64,000 nucleotides of DNA. Origin: Lachnospiraceae bacterium (GTDB lineage Bacteria > Bacillota > Clostridia > Lachnospirales > Lachnospiraceae). The stretch lies in the NCBI GenBank assembly GCA_021203305.1, contig JAJQBK010000007.1, positions 28,434-92,433 of the forward strand. The letters run 5' to 3'. A program made the translations under genes and the position numbers. Under the pieces are notes generated by a model, which was not told where the DNA came from, searched no databases, and saw nothing but the letters and a program-made list of their open reading frames with translations. Shown piece after piece: positions 15,663 through 26,046 of the stretch. Each line of letters opens with the position of its first letter. The stretch's first letter is position 1.

Positions 15663-18600
15663 AAAGCATTGAGATTCAGGGATTTAAATCCTTTGCGAAT
15701 AAGATCAATTTTAAATTTCACAACGGAATCACAGCCATCGTCGGCCCGAACGGCAGCGGCAAGTCCAATGTGGCGGACGCGGTCCGCTGGGTTTTAGGAG
15801 AACAGCGGATCAAACAGCTTCGGGGCACCAGCATGCAGGATGTGATCTTTTCCGGCACGGAAATGAGAAAGCCCTTAAGCTGCGCCTATGTGGCTATCAC
15901 GCTGGATAATTCCGATCATGAGCTGGCCATTGATTATGAGGAGGTAACGGTAGCCCGCAGACTTTACCGCTCCGGGGAGAGCGAGTATCTGTTAAACGGC
16001 ACCGCCTGCCGCCTGCGGGATATCAACGAACTGTTTTACGACACCGGTATCGGCAAGGAGGGCTACTCCATCATCGGCCAGGGCCAGATCGACAAGATTC
16101 TGAGCGGGAAGCCGGAGGAGCGCAGGGAACTCTTTGACGAGGCCGCGGGTATTGTGAAGTTCAAGCACAGAAAGGCCGCCGCTGCCAGAAAGCTGGAGGA
16201 GGAGCAGGCCAATTTTGTCCGGGTCAACGATATTTTAAGCGAGCTGGAAAAGCAGATCGGCCCTCTGGAGCGGCAGAGCGAGAAGGCCCGCGTTTATTTA
16301 AAGAAAAAGGAAGAGCTGAAGAATCTGGATATCAACTGCTTTCTGGCGGAAAACGAACGCTTGCAGGCTGAAATTTCACAGCTGGAGGAAAAGCATCAGA
16401 TCGTTACCGACGACTATGCCCGGACCACGGAGAAATTTGAGAATATCCGGAAGGAATATGAAGTAGCCACCCTGGCCATCGCCGCCTGTGAGGCCAGGAT
16501 GGAGGAAAGCCGCGCCAAAGCCGGAGAGGCGGAGCTTTTGCGGGGCAGACTGGAAGGGCAGATCAACGTTTATAAGGAGCAGATTCGCTCCGCGGAAAAT
16601 AATGAGGAGCATTTCCTGAGCCGCAGCCGCGCGCTGAGTGAGGAGATGGAAAGCCGCGGGAAAGAGCTGGCGGGCCTTATGGAGAAGCAGAAGGACCTGG
16701 ACGCCCGGATGGAGGAAATCACCGCCAGAAGGGATGAGGCCAGGGGACGTCTGGATCAGGTTCTGGAGGAGATTGACGGCGTCAACTCTCAGGTGGAGGC
16801 TCTCAAGGCCGGGGTTCTGGAGGGACTGAATGAAAAAGCCTCCGTAAAAACCCGGCTGAGCCGGTATGATACCATGCTGGAGCAGCACTCCATCCGCAGG
16901 GCGCAGATTCAGGCAAGGCTTCTGGAGGCTGAGTCTGACGATGAAAAGCGGGAGGAGAATATTCATTCCCTGGAGGAGGAGGTCGCTTCCATCGGGGAAG
17001 AAATCTCGGAGATTGGGCGTCAGATCGAGGAAAAGGAAGCCCAGGTCGCCCGGATGCGGGCCGCGCTGACAAAAAGCGACGAGGAATACCGCGGGGTACA
17101 GACACAGTATCACACCGAGCGCTCCCGTCTGGAGGCTCTGGTCAATCTGGCGGAGCGCTATGAGGGCTATGGCGGCAGTGTCAAAAGAGTCATGGAGCAG
17201 AAGCCCCATGTGCCGGGTATCATCGGCGTGGTGGCGGATATTTTAAAGGTGGAGAAGCAGTATGAGACCGCCATTGAGACCGCGCTGGGAGGCAGCATCC
17301 AGAACATTGTCACGGACAATGAGGAGACCGCCAAGCAGCTGATCGCCTATCTGAAGGAGACAAAGGGCGGCAGAGCCACCTTTCTGCCTCTGACCAGCAT
17401 CAAAAATATTCAGGAGTTTAAGCAAAAGGAGTGCATGAAGGAGCCAGGCGTCCTGGGACTTGCCGATTCCTTGGTGCAATGTGAAAAAAAGTACCTGAAT
17501 GTGGCCCGTTCTCTGCTGGGGAGAATCCTTGTGGTGGACAATATTGACCATGCGGTCGCCATCGCAAGAAAGTACCGTTACAGCATCCGGATGGTGACGC
17601 TGGAGGGAGAGCTGATCGTCCCCGGCGGCGCCATCAGCGGCGGCGCGTTCAAAAACAGCTCCAATCTGCTGGGACGGCGCCGGGAGACGGAGGAGCTTCA
17701 GAAAAAGGTGGACGCTCTGGAGGCTTCCCTTGACCGCATCCAGACGCAGATCGGCTCCCAGAAAAATGAGAGAAATACCTACCGTGTGGCGGTGGAGATG
17801 CTCAAGGGCTCTCAGCAGACCAAATATCTGCAGCAGAATACAGCCCGTCTGAATCTGGAAGCGCTGCGAAGCCGCAGACAGGAGGCGGAGGAGGGGCAGG
17901 ACGCCCTGAAGCTGGAATTTGGGCAGATCGCGGATGAAATCGGGCAGATAAAAGCCGAGAAGGAGCAGGCCGCCGCGGAGCTTTCCGCGCTGGATGAAAA
18001 GGAAAAGACCGCCGATGACCGGGTGCGTGAGCTGCAGGCCGGCCTGGAAGAGCTTCGCGCCAAAGAGACTGAGGAGACCTTTCAGGTTTCCCAGTGGGAT
18101 ATGGAGGTGCAGGCAACCGCCCAGAATCAGAGCTTTCACGAACAGAATGTGGATCGTGTGCGGGCGGAGATTTCCCACTGCCAGGCTCAGCTGGACGAGA
18201 TTAAGGGCAGTATTCAGGACAACCGGAATGATGTGGAATATAAGCAGGCTTCCATTGAGGAGCTGACACAGACCATCGAACAGTCCCGGCAGGTGCAGAA
18301 GGAAGCGGAGGAGGCCTGGGAGGAGGCGTCGAAGGAAAAAGAGACTCACTCACAAAAGCAGCAGGCCTTTTTTGAGGACAGAGAGGAAACCTCCGCGCAG
18401 ATGAGCCGCCTGGACAAGGAAATTTTCCGCTTAAACGCCCAGAGAGAGAAGCTGGAGGAGAGCGTGGAAGCCCAGATCAATTACATGTGGTCTGAGTATG
18501 AGATCACGCTATCGGAGGCCATGAAGACCCGCAGAGAGGATATGGGAGAGCCTGCCGCCATGAAGTCCGCCATCGTTCAGCTGAAGCTGGAAATTAAAAA

Positions 18601-19210
18601 GCTGGGAGATGTCAATGTGAACGCCATTGAGGATTACAGGAATCTGATGGAACGCTATACATTCCTGAAAACACAGCATGACGATCTGGAGCAGGCGCAG
18701 AAAACGCTGCTTGACATCATTGACGAGCTGGACGCGGCCATGCGAAAGCAGTTCACTGAGAAATTCGGGGAAATTTCCCGGGAATTTGACAAGGTGTTTC
18801 AGGAGCTGTTTGGCGGAGGCCATGGAACCCTGGAGCTGATGGAGGATGAGGACATTCTGGAGGCGGGAATCCGCATTATCGCCCAGCCCCCCGGCAAGAA
18901 GCTTCAGAATATGATGCAGCTTTCCGGTGGGGAGAAATCCCTGACCGCCATCGCGCTGTTGTTTGCCATCCAGAATCTGAAGCCCTCGCCCTTCTGTCTT
19001 CTGGACGAGATTGAGGCGGCGTTGGACGAATCCAACGTGGATCGTTTCGCCAAATATCTGCACAAGCTGACGGAGCACACCCAGTTCATTGTGATCACCC
19101 ACAGGCGCGGCACCATGTCCGAGGCGGACCGGCTGTACGGGATTACCATGCAGGAGAAGGGCGTGTCAACGTTAGTGAGTGTAAATCTGATAGAGGAGGA
19201 CCTGACGTAA
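15653..19210 (+). CDS. smc: Chromosome segregation protein SMC
   Basis: This 1185-aa ATPase forms the core of the bacterial condensin. It has an N-terminal Walker [14 protein letters not shown] (about residues 31-43), two long coiled-coil arms, a central hinge (about 515-640, with GVVADIL and GGAISGG), and a C-terminal head with [16 protein letters not shown] and the Walker [14 protein letters not shown]. It works with ScpA and ScpB, not in this window. ftsY follows after one base. Confidence 0.98.
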   Translation: MYLKSIEIQGFKSFANKINFKFHNGITAIVGPNGSGKSNVADAVRWVLGEQRIKQLRGTSMQDVIFSGTEMRKPLSCAYVAITLDNSDHELAIDYEEVTVARRLYRSGESEYLLNGTACRLRDINELFYDTGIGKEGYSIIGQGQIDKILSGKPEERRELFDEAAGIVKFKHRKAAAARKLEEEQANFVRVNDILSELEKQIGPLERQSEKARVYLKKKEELKNLDINCFLAENERLQAEISQLEEKHQIVTDDYARTTEKFENIRKEYEVATLAIAACEARMEESRAKAGEAELLRGRLEGQINVYKEQIRSAENNEEHFLSRSRALSEEMESRGKELAGLMEKQKDLDARMEEITARRDEARGRLDQVLEEIDGVNSQVEALKAGVLEGLNEKASVKTRLSRYDTMLEQHSIRRAQIQARLLEAESDDEKREENIHSLEEEVASIGEEISEIGRQIEEKEAQVARMRAALTKSDEEYRGVQTQYHTERSRLEALVNLAERYEGYGGSVKRVMEQKPHVPGIIGVVADILKVEKQYETAIETALGGSIQNIVTDNEETAKQLIAYLKETKGGRATFLPLTSIKNIQEFKQKECMKEPGVLGLADSLVQCEKKYLNVARSLLGRILVVDNIDHAVAIARKYRYSIRMVTLEGELIVPGGAISGGAFKNSSNLLGRRRETEELQKKVDALEASLDRIQTQIGSQKNERNTYRVAVEMLKGSQQTKYLQQNTARLNLEALRSRRQEAEEGQDALKLEFGQIADEIGQIKAEKEQAAAELSALDEKEKTADDRVRELQAGLEELRAKETEETFQVSQWDMEVQATAQNQSFHEQNVDRVRAEISHCQAQLDEIKGSIQDNRNDVEYKQASIEELTQTIEQSRQVQKEAEEAWEEASKEKETHSQKQQAFFEDREETSAQMSRLDKEIFRLNAQREKLEESVEAQINYMWSEYEITLSEAMKTRREDMGEPAAMKSAIVQLKLEIKKLGDVNVNAIEDYRNLMERYTFLKTQHDDLEQAQKTLLDIIDELDAAMRKQFTEKFGEISREFDKVFQELFGGGHGTLELMEDEDILEAGIRIIAQPPGKKLQNMMQLSGGEKSLTAIALLFAIQNLKPSPFCLLDEIEAALDESNVDRFAKYLHKLTEHTQFIVITHRRGTMSEADRLYGITMQEKGVSTLVSVNLIEEDLT

Positions 19211-19211
19211 A

Positions 19212-20147
19212 ATGCCGGAAGAGAAAAAAGGTTTTTTCAGTAAATTAAAGCAGGGGCTGGCCAAAACCCGGGACAACGTGATTTACGGGCTGGACCAGAT
19301 TTTCACAGGCTATTCCGAGATTGATGAGGATTTTTACGAGGAGCTGGAGGAACAGCTGATCATGGGGGATATCGGCGTCAACGCCACCTCCGCCATCATG
19401 GACCGGCTCCGGGAGGATGTGGTCAAAAAGCGCCTGAAGGAGCCCAAAGAGTGCAGGGAATATCTGATTGAGTCCATCCGGGAGCAGATGGAGGTCAAAG
19501 AGACCGCCTATGAATTTGAAAACAGGCAGTCCGTGATTTTTGTCATCGGCGTCAACGGTGTGGGCAAGACCACCTCCGTGGGAAAGCTGGCTTATAATTT
19601 AAAGCAGTCCGGCAAGAAGGTGCTCATCGCGGCGGCGGATACCTACCGGGCGGCGGCGGGAGACCAGCTGCAGGAGTGGGCCAACCGTGCCGGTGTGGAT
19701 ATGATCGGCGGAAAAGAGGGCGCCGACCCGGCCAGCGTTGTCTATGACGCGGTGGTGGCGGCCCGGGCCAGAGGCGTGGACGTGCTGCTGGTGGATACCG
19801 CCGGTCGGCTTCACAACCGCAAGAATCTGATGGAAGAGCTGAAAAAAATGAACCGCATGATCGACAAGGGCTTTCCGGACGCTTATCGGGAGAATCTGAT
19901 TGTGCTGGACGGCACCACTGGCCAGAACGCCATGGCTCAGGCGAAGGAGTTTGGCACGGTTACCGATCTGACGGGCATTATCCTGACCAAGCTGGACGGG
20001 ACCGCCAAGGGCGGTATCGCGGTGGCCATCCAGTCGGAGCTGCAGGTGCCGGTGAAATATATCGGCGTGGGCGAAGGAATCGAGGATCTGCAGAAATTTG
20101 ACGCCCATGCCTTTGTTAACGCGCTGTTTGATGTACAGGAGGAATAA
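19212..20147 (+). CDS. ftsY: Signal recognition particle receptor FtsY
   Basis: FtsY is the membrane-associated GTPase that receives SRP-ribosome complexes. The 311-aa protein is nearly all NG domain, with little of the acidic A domain seen in enterobacteria. G motifs visible are GVNGVGKTTSVGKLAYN, AADTYRAAA, LVDTAGRLHN and TKLDGTAKGG. Its partner ffh lies 4 kb downstream. It is the last gene of the rnc-smc-ftsY unit. Confidence 0.97.
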   Translation: MPEEKKGFFSKLKQGLAKTRDNVIYGLDQIFTGYSEIDEDFYEELEEQLIMGDIGVNATSAIMDRLREDVVKKRLKEPKECREYLIESIREQMEVKETAYEFENRQSVIFVIGVNGVGKTTSVGKLAYNLKQSGKKVLIAAADTYRAAAGDQLQEWANRAGVDMIGGKEGADPASVVYDAVVAARARGVDVLLVDTAGRLHNRKNLMEELKKMNRMIDKGFPDAYRENLIVLDGTTGQNAMAQAKEFGTVTDLTGIILTKLDGTAKGGIAVAIQSELQVPVKYIGVGEGIEDLQKFDAHAFVNALFDVQEE

Positions 20148-20149
20148 AC

Positions 20150-20275
20150 CTGGCAGAACAGCGGCTGACTCCCGATGGAGCTGTAAAAGAGGCCGCGGAT
20201 CTGTTGTTGACGGATGAGGAGTTTTGCGGATACAGGAGGAATGACAGAAATGGAAGAAATGCTGACGCTGGATAA
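20150..20275 (+). other. Possible small open frame with CTG start between ftsY and threonine deaminase
   Basis: AGGAGGA (20137-20143) lies six bases before CTG 20150, from which 41 codons stay open (LAEQRLTPDGAVKEAADLLL and on), passing into the next gene in another frame. The composition looks coding-like, but a CTG start is rare. It may be a leader peptide, a decayed gene end, or chance. Confidence 0.25.
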
Positions 20276-21470
20276 ATTTGAGGAGGCCGCCGAGGTTCTG
20301 AAAAGTGTGACGCTGGAGACCAAGCTGGTGTATAGTGAGTTTTTAAGTGGGCAAACTGGGAATAAGGTCTACTTAAAGCCTGAAAATATGCAGCTGACCG
20401 GCGCTTATAAGGTCAGGGGCGCTTATTATACCATGAGCACACTGACGCAGGAGGAGAGGGACAGAGGGGTGATCACGGCCTCCGCCGGCAACCATGCCCA
20501 GGGCGTGGCCTATGCGGCGCAGCGCTACGGCTGTAAGGCGACCATCGTGATGCCCACCACCACGCCCTTAATGAAGGTGAACCGCACCAAGTCCTACGGG
20601 GCGGAGGTGGTGCTGTACGGGGACGTTTATGATGAGGCCTGCGCCCACGCTTACGAGCTGGCGGATCAGTATGGATACACCTTCATTCATCCCTTCGACG
20701 ATCTGCGGGTGGCTACCGGCCAGGGAACCATCGCCATGGAGATTTTCAAGGAGTTGCCCCTGGTGGATTATATTCTGGTGCCCATCGGCGGCGGCGGGCT
20801 GGTGACCGGCGTTTCCACGCTGGCGAAGCTGTTGAATCCCAAGATTAAGGTGATCGGGGTGGAGCCCGCGGGCGCCAACTGTATGCAGGTTTCCCTGGAG
20901 AAGGGAGAGGTGACAAGCCTTCCGGGAGTCAATACCATCGCGGACGGCACCGCGGTTAAGACCCCGGGCAAAAAGATTTTCCCTTATATTCAGAAGAATC
21001 TGGACGGCATCATCACTGTGGAGGACGACGAGCTGATCGTGGCCTTTCTGGATATGGTGGAGAATCATAAGATGGTGGTGGAGAATTCCGGCCTTCTGAC
21101 GGTGGCGGCCTTAAAGCATCTGGACGTCAGGGGCAAGAAGGTGGTGTCCATCTTAAGCGGCGGCAATATGGATATTATTACCATGTCCAGCGTGGTGCAG
21201 CAGGGGCTGATTTTCCGCGACAGAATCTTTACGGTTTCCATTTATCTGCCGGATAAGCCGGGCGAGCTGCACAAGGTTTCGGGGATTCTGGCCCGGGAGA
21301 ACGGCAACGTGATCAAGCTGGAGCACAATCAGTTCGTGACTACAAACCGGAATTCGGCGGTGGAGCTGACGATTACGCTGGAGGCCTTTGGGACGGAGCA
21401 TAAGCACCAGATTCTGGAGGCACTGAAGAAGGAGGGGTATAGTCCGAAGCTGGTGATGGCCAGATTGTAG
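20250..21470 (+). CDS. ilvA: Threonine ammonia-lyase with C-terminal ACT domain
   Basis: This 406-aa PLP enzyme deaminates threonine to 2-oxobutyrate, feeding isoleucine synthesis or threonine catabolism. The PLP lysine lies in NMQLTGAYKVRGAYY (about residue 48); ASAGNHAQGVA and the glycine-rich PIGGGGL bind the cofactor phosphate. The last 75 residues form an ACT-like domain (IYLPDKPGELHKVSGILARE). The single short ACT domain fits the medium-length TdcB-type group rather than long IlvA. AGGAGGA nine bases upstream favours ATG 20250. Confidence 0.92.
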   Translation: MEEMLTLDKFEEAAEVLKSVTLETKLVYSEFLSGQTGNKVYLKPENMQLTGAYKVRGAYYTMSTLTQEERDRGVITASAGNHAQGVAYAAQRYGCKATIVMPTTTPLMKVNRTKSYGAEVVLYGDVYDEACAHAYELADQYGYTFIHPFDDLRVATGQGTIAMEIFKELPLVDYILVPIGGGGLVTGVSTLAKLLNPKIKVIGVEPAGANCMQVSLEKGEVTSLPGVNTIADGTAVKTPGKKIFPYIQKNLDGIITVEDDELIVAFLDMVENHKMVVENSGLLTVAALKHLDVRGKKVVSILSGGNMDIITMSSVVQQGLIFRDRIFTVSIYLPDKPGELHKVSGILARENGNVIKLEHNQFVTTNRNSAVELTITLEAFGTEHKHQILEALKKEGYSPKLVMARL

Positions 21471-21498
21471 CAGTTGAAAAGTGATGGTTAAAGCGACC

Positions 21499-21807
21499 GG
21501 CCAGTTCCTGTTTTCCTCTCGAGCTTCGCTGTGCAGGACATTCCGATGAGCCAAATTAAGGAACTGTCGCAAAATAATATGCACAGATTGTGTTGGATAA
21601 TGCGTGAAGCGCAGCCTTTAAAAACGTAGGCGTAGCGGGCTACGGCGAGGCTTTTAAAGGCTGCGATTCGCGTATTAGCCGACGCAAGATGTGCATATTA
21701 TTTTGTGATAGTTCCTTACCATGAATTGTATCAGCAAGGGCTTCTACAATTCATCTTGTCTCATCTCCATTGCACAGAGGCACTCGAGAGAAAAACAGGA
21801 ACTGGCC
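21499..21807. repeat. Nested long inverted-repeat element, about 310 bp
   Basis: GGCCAGTTCCTGTTTT and following bases (21499-21523) return in inverse at 21783-21807 with 24 of 25 matches. Inside is the inverted R1 pair 21558-21717. The right outer arm also holds ATGAATTGTA-TACAATTCAT. The element fills most of the 409-base gap between ilvA and the YitT gene and has no convincing coding frame. It resembles a MITE or very large cruciform; no target duplication was identified. Confidence 0.7.
21558..21717. repeat. R1 repeat pair as an 80-base inverted repeat
   Basis: The left arm (21558 to about 21636) and the right arm (about 21638 to 21717) are imperfect inverse copies with roughly 80% identity by eye. 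Both match the single R1 copies at 7690-7772 and 43718-43798. Confidence 0.75.
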
Positions 21808-21879
21808 TGTTAAGTTTAATGCAATTCATAGTATCATAGCCTTTTGCCGATTAAATCATAGATAAAGAAAGTGCGATGT

Positions 21880-22740
21880 ATGAAGTATTTGAATGTTATA
21901 AAGGAATATTTGATTATCACCCTGGCTTCCGTCGTGTACTCGGTGGGAATCGCTTTATTCCTTGATCCCAACAATTTAGCGCCCGGCGGCGTGTCAGGTC
22001 TGGCAATCATATTGAACAGGCTGGTGCCGTTGCAGGTCGGTACGTTGATGTTTCTGTTAAATATTCCGATTTTTGTGCTGGGAATCTGGAAGCTGGGCGC
22101 CAGAGTGGTGGTTCGCAGCGTCTATTGTCTGGCGGTCAGCTCTGTGATGATCAATTATATGAGCGCGAATTTCAGTGTGATCACGCGGGACAAGCTGCTG
22201 GCGGCGTTGTCCGGCGCGGTGCTGATGGGAGTGGGTATCGGCGTGGTTATGAAGCAGAACGCCACCACCGGAGGGATGGATATTGTGATTAAGGTGCTGC
22301 GCAGGAAATATCCGCAGCTGAAGACCAACAGCCTGTTCCTTATGACGGATATTTTTGTGGTAGCCTTGTCCGCTGTAGTATTCCGGGATATTGAGGCGGC
22401 ATTGTACGCGGCGGTGACGGTGGTGATGAATTCCATCGTCCTGGATATTGTACTCTACGGCAGGGACGAGGCGAAGCTTCTCTATATTATCAGCGATTAC
22501 AGCGGGCGTATCGCTGACCGTGTCTTAAAGGAGCTGGACATCGGCCTGACCTATGTGCATGGCCGGGGCGGCTACAGTGGCAGGGATAAGGAGGTCCTGA
22601 TGGTGGTGATGCACAAAAATCTTCTGCCCAGAGCGGAGGAGATTGTAAAGCAGGAGGACCCGGAAGCCTTCATGATTGTGACCAGTGCGAATGAGATTTA
22701 CGGGGAAGGATATAAAAATATTTTCAGTGAAAGACTGTAA
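21880..22740 (+). CDS. YitT family membrane protein (DUF161/DUF2179)
   Basis: This 286-aa protein has five to six N-terminal membrane segments with the YitT hallmarks LDPNNLAPGGVSGLAI and NATTGGMDIV, and a soluble C-terminal DUF2179 domain starting near residue 205 (YIISDYSGRIADRVLKELD). The function of the family is not established; roles in transport have been suggested. The ribosome site is weak (AGAAAG). It follows the long inverted repeat. Confidence 0.9.
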   Translation: MKYLNVIKEYLIITLASVVYSVGIALFLDPNNLAPGGVSGLAIILNRLVPLQVGTLMFLLNIPIFVLGIWKLGARVVVRSVYCLAVSSVMINYMSANFSVITRDKLLAALSGAVLMGVGIGVVMKQNATTGGMDIVIKVLRRKYPQLKTNSLFLMTDIFVVALSAVVFRDIEAALYAAVTVVMNSIVLDIVLYGRDEAKLLYIISDYSGRIADRVLKELDIGLTYVHGRGGYSGRDKEVLMVVMHKNLLPRAEEIVKQEDPEAFMIVTSANEIYGEGYKNIFSERL

Positions 22741-22833
22741 TTTACAGTCAGCCGGAAGCTTTTGTACATGCGGATGGAGGACCGTGAATATAGCGGTGAC
22801 AGCTGTGAACTATGGCTACAGTGAAAAAAGTCG

Positions 22834-22862
22834 TTGAAAAGATTTCCAGTTTATACTATAAT
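22834..22862 (+). promoter_or_regulatory. Promoter of the GntR-family regulator
   Basis: TTGAAA (22834-22839), a 17-base spacer and a perfect TATAAT (22857-22862) lie 35 bases before the GTG start. Confidence 0.7.
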
Positions 22863-22897
22863 GACTCAGGCAAATAAGCGCAATGGGGAGGCGGAAG

Positions 22898-23584
22898 GTG
22901 ACCAGTAGAGAAACGGTTGGGGATATCAGCGATGTGAACTCTTTGAGGGGGCGGGTGTTTCACCAGATCAGGGACAATATTCTCAGCGGAAAGTACAAGG
23001 AGCATGAAGAGTTAAAAGAGGTAGCCATCGGAGAGGAGATGGGCGTCAGCCGCACACCGGTGCGGGAGGCGTTTAGGCAGCTGGAGCTGGAGGGTCTGAT
23101 CAGGATTATTCCCAATAAGGGAGCCTATGTGACCGGCATTACGCGCAAGGATGTGCATGACATCTACGAGATGCGTTCTCTCCTGGAGGGGCTGTGCGCC
23201 CGCTGGTGTTGTGACAATATCACACAGGAGCAGATGGACGCCCTGGAGGAGAATATTTATCTGGCCAGATTTCACACAGACAGGGGAAATACGGAGCATC
23301 TGACCACTCTGGACAATCAGTTTCACGACCTGCTTTATGAGGCCTGCGGCAGCAAGATGCTGGCTCGCCAGCTGAAGGATTTTCACCAGTACGTGATCGG
23401 TATCCGCAGAAAGACTCTGGCTGATCTGGATCGGGGCATCGCTTCCAATCAGGAGCATGAGGGAATCCTGAACGCGATTAAGAATAATGACAGGGATCTG
23501 GCTCAGGAGCTTGCCCACGCTCATATGATCAACGCCTACAACAATATTCTGGCGCGGGGGCTGGACCAGACCTACCCGGAGTAA
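22898..23584 (+). CDS. GntR family transcriptional regulator (FadR/FCD type)
   Basis: This 228-aa repressor-type protein has an N-terminal winged helix (RGRVFHQIRDNILSGKYKEH, GVSRTPVREAFRQLELEGLI, IIPNKGAYV) and an all-helical C-terminal FCD ligand domain. FCD metal-binding histidines are suggested by QFHDLLYEACG and the later NQEHEGI. It probably senses a small carboxylic acid. No obvious target neighbours it. GGGGAGG (22885-22891) is six bases before GTG 22898, so the earlier in-frame ATG at 22883 is less likely. Confidence 0.9.
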   Translation: MTSRETVGDISDVNSLRGRVFHQIRDNILSGKYKEHEELKEVAIGEEMGVSRTPVREAFRQLELEGLIRIIPNKGAYVTGITRKDVHDIYEMRSLLEGLCARWCCDNITQEQMDALEENIYLARFHTDRGNTEHLTTLDNQFHDLLYEACGSKMLARQLKDFHQYVIGIRRKTLADLDRGIASNQEHEGILNAIKNNDRDLAQELAHAHMINAYNNILARGLDQTYPE

Positions 23585-23626
23585 AAACATAATTATTCAC
23601 AGTAACAAAGAAAATAAAAATATTGC

Positions 23627-23655
23627 TTGACTCCATTGCGGAAATCTGATATTCT
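23627..23655 (+). promoter_or_regulatory. Promoter of ylxM-ffh
   Basis: TTGACT (23627-23632), a 17-base spacer and TATTCT (23650-23655) lie 105 bases before ylxM. Confidence 0.65.
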
Positions 23656-23760
23656 TGCAAAGGTGTCAAGCATTTTTACTTAACACCATTGATTCATCGT
23701 GAATGGTAACGACTCATCAGGGATAATCAGCGCCATGGCTGTTTGCGGGAGGTGATGGCT

Positions 23761-24234
23761 GTGTCATCGGTAGAGAAGGTGGTGGAGCAGAGCCTTTTGT
23801 ATGACTACTATGGGGAGCTTCTGACCGATCACCAGCGGAGGATCTATGAGGCGGCGGTGTTTGACAACCTGAGCCTGGGTGAGATCGCGGAGGAGACCGG
23901 GATCAGCCGGCAGGGTGTGTATGACTTGCTGAAGCGCTGTGACGGGAAGCTGAAGCAGTACGAGGCCAGCCTGCATCTGCTGGAGAGGCAGGAGCGGGTG
24001 AGGCAGCTGGCGGAGGCCATGGACGGGGCTGTGACTGAGCTTTATGGCCTGTATCCGGAGGAAAGAACAGCGGAGAGGGTAACAGCAAATCCGGACGGGC
24101 AGGGGCTGATTTCAGAGCGGTCCAAAGAACCGAACGGACAGGATCTGGTTTCAGAGCAGTCCAATGATCCGGATGCGCGGCAGTTACTTGACCGTTTGCG
24201 GCAGCTGGTCTGCCAGCTTTTGGAGGAGATTTGA
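23761..24234 (+). CDS. ylxM: YlxM/p13-like DNA-binding protein, SRP-associated
   Basis: The first 110 residues match the YlxM (UPF0122) family: [19 protein letters not shown], then a helix-turn-helix [21 protein letters not shown]. The family is encoded next to ffh in Firmicutes and is linked to the SRP pathway. This 157-aa protein has an extra tail of about 50 residues with a degenerate duplication ([13 protein letters not shown] and [13 protein letters not shown]). GGGAGG (23747-23752) is eight bases before GTG 23761; an ATG at 23755 is too close to it. ffh starts three bases after the stop. Confidence 0.88.
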   Translation: MSSVEKVVEQSLLYDYYGELLTDHQRRIYEAAVFDNLSLGEIAEETGISRQGVYDLLKRCDGKLKQYEASLHLLERQERVRQLAEAMDGAVTELYGLYPEERTAERVTANPDGQGLISERSKEPNGQDLVSEQSNDPDARQLLDRLRQLVCQLLEEI

Positions 24235-24237
24235 CAG

Positions 24238-25608
24238 ATGGCTTTTGAAAGCTTAACAGAGAAACTTCAGAATGTTTTTAAGAATCTCCGCTCCAAGGGC
24301 AGGCTGACGGAGGAGGACGTCAGGGCAGCGTTAAAGGAAGTGAAGATGGCGCTGCTGGAGGCGGACGTCAACTTCAAGGTTGTCAGACAGTTCATTAAGA
24401 CGGTGGAGGAGCGGGCCATCGGCCAGGATGTGATGAACGGGCTCAATCCGGGTCAGATGGTGATCAAGATCGTCAATGAGGAGATGGTTGCCCTGATGGG
24501 CAGCGAGACCACCGAGATCAAATTCGCGCCGGGCCAGCAGATCACTGTGATTATGATGGCGGGCCTTCAGGGCGCGGGCAAGACCACCACGGCGGCCAAG
24601 CTGGCGGGAAAGCTGCGCCAGAAGGGCAAGAAGCCCCTGCTTGTGGCCTGCGATGTGTACCGCCCGGCGGCCATCGAGCAGCTGCAGATCAACGGGGAAA
24701 AGATGGGAGTGGACGTCTTTGCCATGGGCACCGGCCATAAGCCGGTGGACATCGCGAAGGCTTCTCTGGAGCACGCCGCGAAGAACGGCCATAATCTGGT
24801 CATTCTGGATACCGCGGGGCGCCTTCATATCGACCAGGCCATGATGGAGGAGCTCATTGAGATCAAGGAAAGCCTGACGGTACATCAGACCCTGCTGGTG
24901 GTGGACGCCATGACCGGTCAGGACGCGGTCAATGTGGCCAATGAGTTCAATGAAAAGGTGGGTGTGGACGGCATTATCCTTTCCAAGATGGACGGCGATA
25001 CCCGCGGCGGCGCGGCTCTTTCCGTCAAGGCGGTGACCGGCAAGCCCATCCTGTATGTGGGCATGGGAGAGAAGCTCTCCGACCTGGAGCAGTTCTATCC
25101 GGACCGCATGGCCAGCCGGATTCTGGGTATGGGCGATGTCCTTTCCCTGATCGAGAAGGCCAGCGAGGCCATAGACATCGACGAGGCCAAAGAGAAGGAC
25201 ATGATGGGCCGCATGCAGAAGGGAAAGTTTGATTTCAACGACTACCTGGAGAGCATGAAGCAGATGCGCAATATGGGCGGGATATCCTCCCTGCTGGGGA
25301 TGCTGCCCGGCATGGGCGTCAGGGCCGACGACCTGGAGGGCATGATCGATGAAAAGCAGATGGCCCGCACAGAAGCGATTGTCTATTCCATGACGCCTGA
25401 GGAGCGCCGCAACCCCAAGCTGTTGAATATCAGCAGGAAGCAGCGGATCGCCAGGGGCGCGGGCGTGGACATCTCGGTGGTCAACCGCTTCATCAAGCAG
25501 TTTGAGCAGTCTCAGAAGATGATGAAGCAGCTGGGCGGCGGCAGGCGCGGCATGGGCGGCCTGATGGGAGCCATGGGCGGCGGCAGGCGCAGAGGCAAAT
25601 ATTTTTGA
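24238..25608 (+). CDS. ffh: Signal recognition particle protein Ffh
   Basis: This 456-aa GTPase binds 4.5S/scRNA and signal peptides at the ribosome. Domains are N (1-90), G (90-295) with GLQGAGKTTTAAKLAG, DVYRPAAIEQL, DTAGRLH and SKMDGDTRGG, and the Met-rich M domain (about 320-440, with LLGMLPGMG). The C-terminus is Gly/Arg-rich (GGGRRGMGGLMGAMGGG). Its receptor gene ftsY is 4 kb upstream. The 169-base gap to rpsP may hold a separate promoter. Confidence 0.98.
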   Translation: MAFESLTEKLQNVFKNLRSKGRLTEEDVRAALKEVKMALLEADVNFKVVRQFIKTVEERAIGQDVMNGLNPGQMVIKIVNEEMVALMGSETTEIKFAPGQQITVIMMAGLQGAGKTTTAAKLAGKLRQKGKKPLLVACDVYRPAAIEQLQINGEKMGVDVFAMGTGHKPVDIAKASLEHAAKNGHNLVILDTAGRLHIDQAMMEELIEIKESLTVHQTLLVVDAMTGQDAVNVANEFNEKVGVDGIILSKMDGDTRGGAALSVKAVTGKPILYVGMGEKLSDLEQFYPDRMASRILGMGDVLSLIEKASEAIDIDEAKEKDMMGRMQKGKFDFNDYLESMKQMRNMGGISSLLGMLPGMGVRADDLEGMIDEKQMARTEAIVYSMTPEERRNPKLLNISRKQRIARGAGVDISVVNRFIKQFEQSQKMMKQLGGGRRGMGGLMGAMGGGRRRGKYF

Positions 25609-25695
25609 ACGGTAATTCGGCCATAAGCCGGGTTATTTACAGGTTGCTTTTCACAACTAAAAAGATATAACCGGTCCTTTACAAGCAAAAAAAGC

Positions 25696-25736
25696 TTGAC
25701 AGGCTTGTTTCTATCTTTTAAGTCGGCTGTGAATAG
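25696..25736 (+). promoter_or_regulatory. Possible promoter and R2 repeat half upstream of rpsP
   Basis: TTGACA (25696-25701) is followed after 17 bases by TAAGTC, a weak -10. CGGCTGTGAATAG (25724-25736) is an exact copy of the R2 13-mer seen at 8928-8940, placed where the 5' end of the transcript would be. Confidence 0.4.
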
Positions 25737-25777
25737 TAACAAATAAAGATTTCACATAATGGAGGAGAAACACAACT

Positions 25778-26023
25778 ATGGCAGTAAAAATCAGATTAAC
25801 CAGACTGGGACAGAAGAAGAAACCCCTTTACAGAATCATTGTAGCGGATTCCCGCTCCCCCAGAGACGGCAGATTCATTGAGGAGATCGGCACCTACGAC
25901 CCCAACAAGAATCCCAGCGAGATCAAAATCAATGAAGAGCTGGCGAAGAAGTGGCTTGACAACGGGGCCCAGCCGACGGATGTGGTAACCAAACTGTTCA
26001 AGGCGGCCGGTATCGAAAAATAG
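25778..26023 (+). CDS. rpsP: 30S ribosomal protein S16
   Basis: This 81-aa protein begins [20 protein letters not shown] and contains [21 protein letters not shown], diagnostic of S16. It is needed for 30S assembly. GGAGGAG lies ten bases before the ATG. It heads the conserved rpsP-khpA-rimM-trmD series. Confidence 0.98.
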   Translation: MAVKIRLTRLGQKKKPLYRIIVADSRSPRDGRFIEEIGTYDPNKNPSEIKINEELAKKWLDNGAQPTDVVTKLFKAAGIEK

Positions 26024-26046
26024 AGAAGCACGTCCGGAGGTGGAGT

